From CAUZEO01 sp963578625 (lineage in GTDB: Bacteria > Verrucomicrobiota > Kiritimatiellia > SLOV01): a stretch of 17,164 nucleotides of DNA. Within the stretch, counting starts at the first letter, position 1; each line of letters opens with the position of its first letter. Positions 15,601-17,164 of the stretch are shown here, piece by piece. A program made the position numbers and the translations under genes. Under the pieces are notes generated by a model, which made no database searches, was not told the origin of the DNA, and worked only from the letters and a program-made list of their open reading frames with translations. The DNA is taken from assembly GCA_963578625.1 (NCBI GenBank), contig CAUZEO010000071.1, positions 1 through 17,164 of the forward strand. The letters are read 5' to 3'.

Positions 15601-16030
15601 GAATGAGCAGTCGCCCCTGGCGATCGCCGCGCTCAATGCCACCGAGCAGGCCGCCTACGATGCGCTGATCGCCAAGGACGCCGCGCTGGGTGGCACCTAC
15701 AGTGCGCCCGCCTCCGGTGGCGGGCCCACCGGCGATGTCGTCTACCTCGAGTTGCCAAACCCCGCCACGCCTGCCCCCCCCATGAACCTCAACCTGGATC
15801 CGGACCTGGTTACCGTGAACGGTACCGCGGTAAATGTCACCTACGTCTCTCGCTCCAGCTACGGGGCGGACCTGTCGGACGAGGGCGACGACGTGCAGGA
15901 CCGGTACTGGGTCAAGTGTACCGTGGACCCCGGGAACGCGCCCTACACGAGCGCCGAGGTCGACTTTCCCGATGCCCCCGGTGGAAACCCGCGGATCTTT
16001 ACCGCCACGAACATCTTCGTCATCCCCTGA
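12665..16030 (+). CDS. Secreted YHYH-domain/sulfatase fusion protein
   Basis: This is a 1121-residue protein with signal peptide GRFTVLLCMVALLPGLGA (13-30). Residues about 60-370 form a YHYH domain: YFVNGVAMFD, then the eponymous NGIYHYHSNP (203-211), HSPILAWCSDGLPLYGPYGY (241-260) and GTWAYFTCIQPDGTPVFPYN. Residues 425-488 form a small beta module (GGTYEVERSSTL ... YYRVKR). Residues 510-590 form a beta-sandwich-like domain. Residues 592-930 form an arylsulfatase-type domain with metal Asp pair (D600, D601), the formylglycine signature C646-S-P-T-R650 followed by AALLTGR, GKWHLGG (K696, H698), APHTPFH (H777) and VGDNGTPG (D830, N831). A C-terminal beta domain (about 1025-1121) resembles the 510-590 domain. 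The sulfatase would need Cys-to-formylglycine conversion and probably cleaves sulfate from a polysaccharide. YHYH function is unknown, but it keeps company with MbnP/MbnH and DUF1800, both found upstream. The start could be ATG 12674. Confidence 0.88.
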   Translation: MDAMTRVGKGLQGRFTVLLCMVALLPGLGADPLQDSWFTDKSGAYARVFQSDADVPGSPVVSWIHPDGGTSQSTPTYAGLHEVSSTTSWLYIRSSGLGGHIMGPWYADATRTTFFPGFPNNRAAIYRFPRVPAFISPDVPKTITPDGAVGYFVNGVAMFDSRDDFSYSNGAMRDVPNGGERWNRDAYVNELLTFDAALAHQANGIYHYHSNPPALRYQLGDAVDYNPAANTYTENPVNLQHSPILAWCSDGLPLYGPYGYDDPLDANSGVRRMISGFRIRAGLSTRGAWPAWATRLYGAAGLSFRVGPDVDASYPLGRYMEDNEYKGDVGMTLGVEFDLNEFNTRFCVTPEFPAGTWAYFTCIQPDGTPVFPYNMARAYFGDPVGGRANGIPDSDEAGALVDTLFEGGPEKIDRVSTLSPDNPSGDDMTVVFSGVEGGTYEVERSSTLGSSSTWTPVAPAAVAGSDLLSVVDAGGLSGAALAGYYRVKRTGVAPFDDNGFDIGTGGGSGTLITVTLAGDGGQSAPANLSFLPSTLTFNGVSIDLGSASRPSQQEITFRVDLAGLAPGDYDVVADFPGVAGTQLGTHTIVEPNSILLLIVDDWGIDSSPIDNNTVLHPGTTFPNMPTVESLAAQGIRFTNGYAQPVCSPTRAALLTGRQAWRTGVGAPNDVLQAAETTLPEAFAAAASPYALASFGKWHLGGGNTGYSDLGGWPTFVGITGGGAQDYYSWPKNDNGTVANGTTTYTTTDQVNEAKTFIDSQELAGNPWFVWMGFNAPHTPFHEPPANLLQGATGTSNRALYEKALEALDTEISRLLQSVDLATTTIILVGDNGTPGQVVQAPYGPTGPTGHSKSDLYEGGIKVPFVIRGPGVPAGSTSDRLVHVADLFPTILELAGVPLPGTGVDATSLVPLLEGTDNTSRYVVTETFNDPTFPAGRSIRMEADPAFPGSDPDYKLIINGDPTITTDTPTFEFYHVAVDENEQSPLAIAALNATEQAAYDALIAKDAALGGTYSAPASGGGPTGDVVYLELPNPATPAPPMNLNLDPDLVTVNGTAVNVTYVSRSSYGADLSDEGDDVQDRYWVKCTVDPGNAPYTSAEVDFPDAPGGNPRIFTATNIFVIP

Positions 16031-16060
16031 ACGGGTCAGGCCTCCCGTGTGGTGCACCCT

Positions 16061-16246
16061 TCACCCGTTGACCTGCGGGAGCAGGTCCACCAGGCAGGCC
16101 TTTACCTTCGCTGCGATCCCGGGTTGCCGTGACTCCCGCGGGCCGGGGATATTCAGGACGCCTCCGGTGCCGGGACCCGCCCCGGCCAGCCAGTGTACAA
16201 TCCGCGCGAGATTCTCCTGCCGCCCCGCATCCAGCCCGATGAACAT
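16061..16246 (-). pseudogene. C-terminal relic of a circularly permuted YpsA/SLOG (putative molybdenum carrier) protein
   Basis: Minus-strand residues NLARIVHWL, then GVLNIPGPRESRQPGIAAKV and KACLVDLLPQVNG, match the end of the cpYpsA-related SLOG family (pattern ..A...W......LNVAGPRES..PGI....+..L..LL). The family is usually about 140-160 residues; here only about 60 remain. The N-terminal nucleotide-binding glycine loop and the rest are absent, because the frame is cut off where the + strand protein begins. Its 5' side thus abuts the truncated 5' side of the 16239 gene, marking a recombination junction near 16240. A perfect hairpin, GACCTGC/GCAGGTC (16070-16087, loop GGGA), lies within it and has no T-tract. 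Confidence 0.6.
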
Positions 16247-16931
16247 GGCTACGAACGCGCCGACCTATTCGCTCGGAAACCTGGACGGCCAAAACGGTTG
16301 GTCCTCGACTGCAGGCCCCTGGGGCGCGAACGCTGATTTCGGCGCCGAGGGAGTGGTATCGAGTAACCCAGTCGGTGGCGCTTCGCTGACCGGAGCCGCG
16401 GATGACTACAGCGTGATCGGGGGCTACAGCACACACGCTCTGGACCAGACGTACAACAACAGTGGCACCGTGAACATCACCTTCTACGCGTACTGGGACG
16501 GGAACCCCGCCAAGACCGGCTTCGATGGCGACGAGCGTGTAGTCCAGGTCTGGCCGTTGGACGGTAGCGATGTTGAAGCCCTTGTTGTGGGGAATTTCCC
16601 AAGAAACGGACCGGCTGCTTTGACCGGCGCCGGCTCGACCTGGAACAGCACGTGGTTTAGCGGTACCACTCCCGCCTGGTATTTCTGGGACGTCGAGCTG
16701 GACTTCGGCGCGGTGGCCGCAGGCGATGAGAACGTCGTGTCCGTCGAGGTGACGCAACTGGACAGTAACCTGAATCCCGTTGCCAGCGAAACGCTGGTGA
16801 CCGACGAACCGTTTCGCAACCCCGTAAGCGAGATAAGCTCGGTTGAGTTTAGGGCCGCCGTTTTGGGCGCCCTGGATTCGGCAAACTTCACCTTGACCGC
16901 GACCACGCAATTTTTGATAAATTGGGCGTGA
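16239..16931 (+). CDS. Secreted-type beta protein lacking a signal peptide (5'-truncated)
   Basis: The visible 230 residues start MNMATNAPTYSLGNLDGQNG and continue with Ser/Thr/Gly-rich beta-sandwich-like sequence (NNSGTVNITFYAYWDG, ALTGAGSTWNSTWFSGTTPA, WYFWDVELDFGAVAAGDENV). TYSLGNLDGQNGW is the usual beginning of the mature part of PVC/PEP-CTERM-type secreted proteins, normally preceded by a signal peptide and 'DFE..' or 'DFS..'. Here no signal peptide precedes it, and upstream DNA belongs to an opposite-strand relic, so the 5' end seems lost. No C-terminal sorting motif is present. The following gene (16998) begins the same way with an intact signal (ADFESGF ... LDGTAGW), so the two are probably paralogues. 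No ribosome site precedes ATG 16239. It may not be expressed. Confidence 0.6.
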   Translation: MNMATNAPTYSLGNLDGQNGWSSTAGPWGANADFGAEGVVSSNPVGGASLTGAADDYSVIGGYSTHALDQTYNNSGTVNITFYAYWDGNPAKTGFDGDERVVQVWPLDGSDVEALVVGNFPRNGPAALTGAGSTWNSTWFSGTTPAWYFWDVELDFGAVAAGDENVVSVEVTQLDSNLNPVASETLVTDEPFRNPVSEISSVEFRAAVLGALDSANFTLTATTQFLINWA

Positions 16932-16997
16932 CTATGTATGGAGAAGGCAATTGGTATAGGAGCAACTTGCACAATAAACATTAGGCGAGGAATGAAT

Positions 16998-17164
16998 ATG
17001 AAAAAATTAGTAGCATTTGTGGTTATTTCGGGTCTGATCGGTGTCGCACAGGCCGGTTACATCGCGGACTTTGAAAGCGGCTTCTCCGACGGCGTGACCC
17101 TCGACGGAACCGCTGGCTGGTTCAACACTAACAATGATGGTGCCGGCAACTCGGATCCCGGCCT
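16998..17164 (+). CDS. Secreted protein, 3' partial (runs off the window)
   Basis: Translation from ATG 16998 gives MKKLVAFVVISGLIGVAQA, a clear signal peptide. It is followed by GYIADFESGFSDGVTLDGTA and GWFNTNNDGAGNSDPG to the end of the window. The 'DFE.GF..G..LDG..GW' beginning is typical of PEP-CTERM-type extracellular proteins of PVC bacteria, but the C-terminus is outside the window. GAGG at 16987-16990 is well spaced for this ATG and too close to the in-frame ATG at 16992. It resembles the start of the preceding gene's mature part. The AT-rich stretch 16932-16985 probably holds its promoter. Confidence 0.75.
   Translation, partial: MKKLVAFVVISGLIGVAQAGYIADFESGFSDGVTLDGTAGWFNTNNDGAGNSDPG

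Noticed and set aside
12788..16057. A minus-strand open frame of 1089 codons opposite the sulfatase fusion.
   Set aside because: It is a shadow of the GC-rich + strand gene: low-complexity Gly/Arg/Val composition, no family motifs, while the + strand has complete YHYH and sulfatase motifs.
16070..16087. Perfect hairpin GACCTGC/GCAGGTC as terminator of the sulfatase gene.
   Set aside because: No run of T follows, and it lies within the coding remains of the YpsA relic. It could still be convergent structure, but support is weak.
16020..16910. A minus-strand frame of 296 codons opposite the 16239 gene.
   Set aside because: No motif is visible and the + strand has the secreted-protein beginning. 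Only the separate frame at 16061-16246 shows family similarity.
1..17164. CRISPR arrays, tRNA or rRNA genes, insertion sequences with transposase.
   Set aside because: I saw no regularly spaced repeats, no tRNA-like cloverleaf, no rRNA sequence and no transposase motif on either strand.

Overview
The window looks like part of the chromosome of a Gram-negative bacterium of the PVC superphylum, most likely Verrucomicrobiota/Kiritimatiellota/Lentisphaerota. The reasons are the FTLIELLVV-type pseudopilin, the secreted sulfatase, the polymorphic beta-helix repeats, the Gfo/Idh/MocA oxidoreductase, and a relic of a secreted family with a 'LTPPGAP ... PRTPISSLPYTI' leader that I associate with these phyla. 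The DNA is GC-rich and the reading frames are clearly bacterial: Shine-Dalgarno sites, short gaps and overlapping genes.

Region 1 (1-4431, + strand) is the most remarkable part. Two envelope-type proteins (6-521 and 538-1620) are followed by three genes that together look like an ESCRT-III/Vps4 membrane-remodelling module in a bacterium. The first (1636-2517) has an AN1-like zinc finger joined to an Snf7/CHMP4-like helical protein with an acidic tail. The second (2520-3155) is a basic-to-acidic CHMP2/Vps24-like helical protein. The third (3298-4431) is a Vps4/katanin-clade AAA ATPase with an N-terminal three-helix MIT-like domain. Working model (inference): the two ESCRT-III-like proteins polymerise on a membrane and the ATPase remodels them.

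Region 2 (4432-6806) holds a minus-strand Gfo/Idh/MocA oxidoreductase (5089-6267). On one side is a C-terminal scrap resembling a type I restriction HsdR subunit. On the other is a frameshifted 5' relic of a secreted beta-helix-type protein.

Region 3 (6807-9256) has a secreted polymorphic beta-helix protein and a pseudopilin-like protein, both on +. The gap 9257-10216 contains a degenerate inverted low-complexity repeat and an internally deleted polysaccharide deacetylase relic on the minus strand.

Region 4 (10217-16030) has a fused MbnP-MbnH protein (copper-binding MbnP-like domain plus di-haem cytochrome c peroxidase), a 5' fragment of a DUF1800 gene, and a large secreted YHYH-domain/sulfatase fusion. 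A glycosyltransferase N-terminal relic lies on the minus strand between them. The last kilobase has a relic of a circularly permuted YpsA/SLOG gene, a secreted-type protein that has lost its signal peptide, and the start of a second secreted protein that runs off the window.

A recurring theme is that nearly every gap holds a recognisable end of a gene (kinase, HsdR, beta-helix, deacetylase, glycosyltransferase, DUF1800, YpsA), which suggests strong gene turnover by deletion. All functional calls come from reading motifs by eye; no database search was run.
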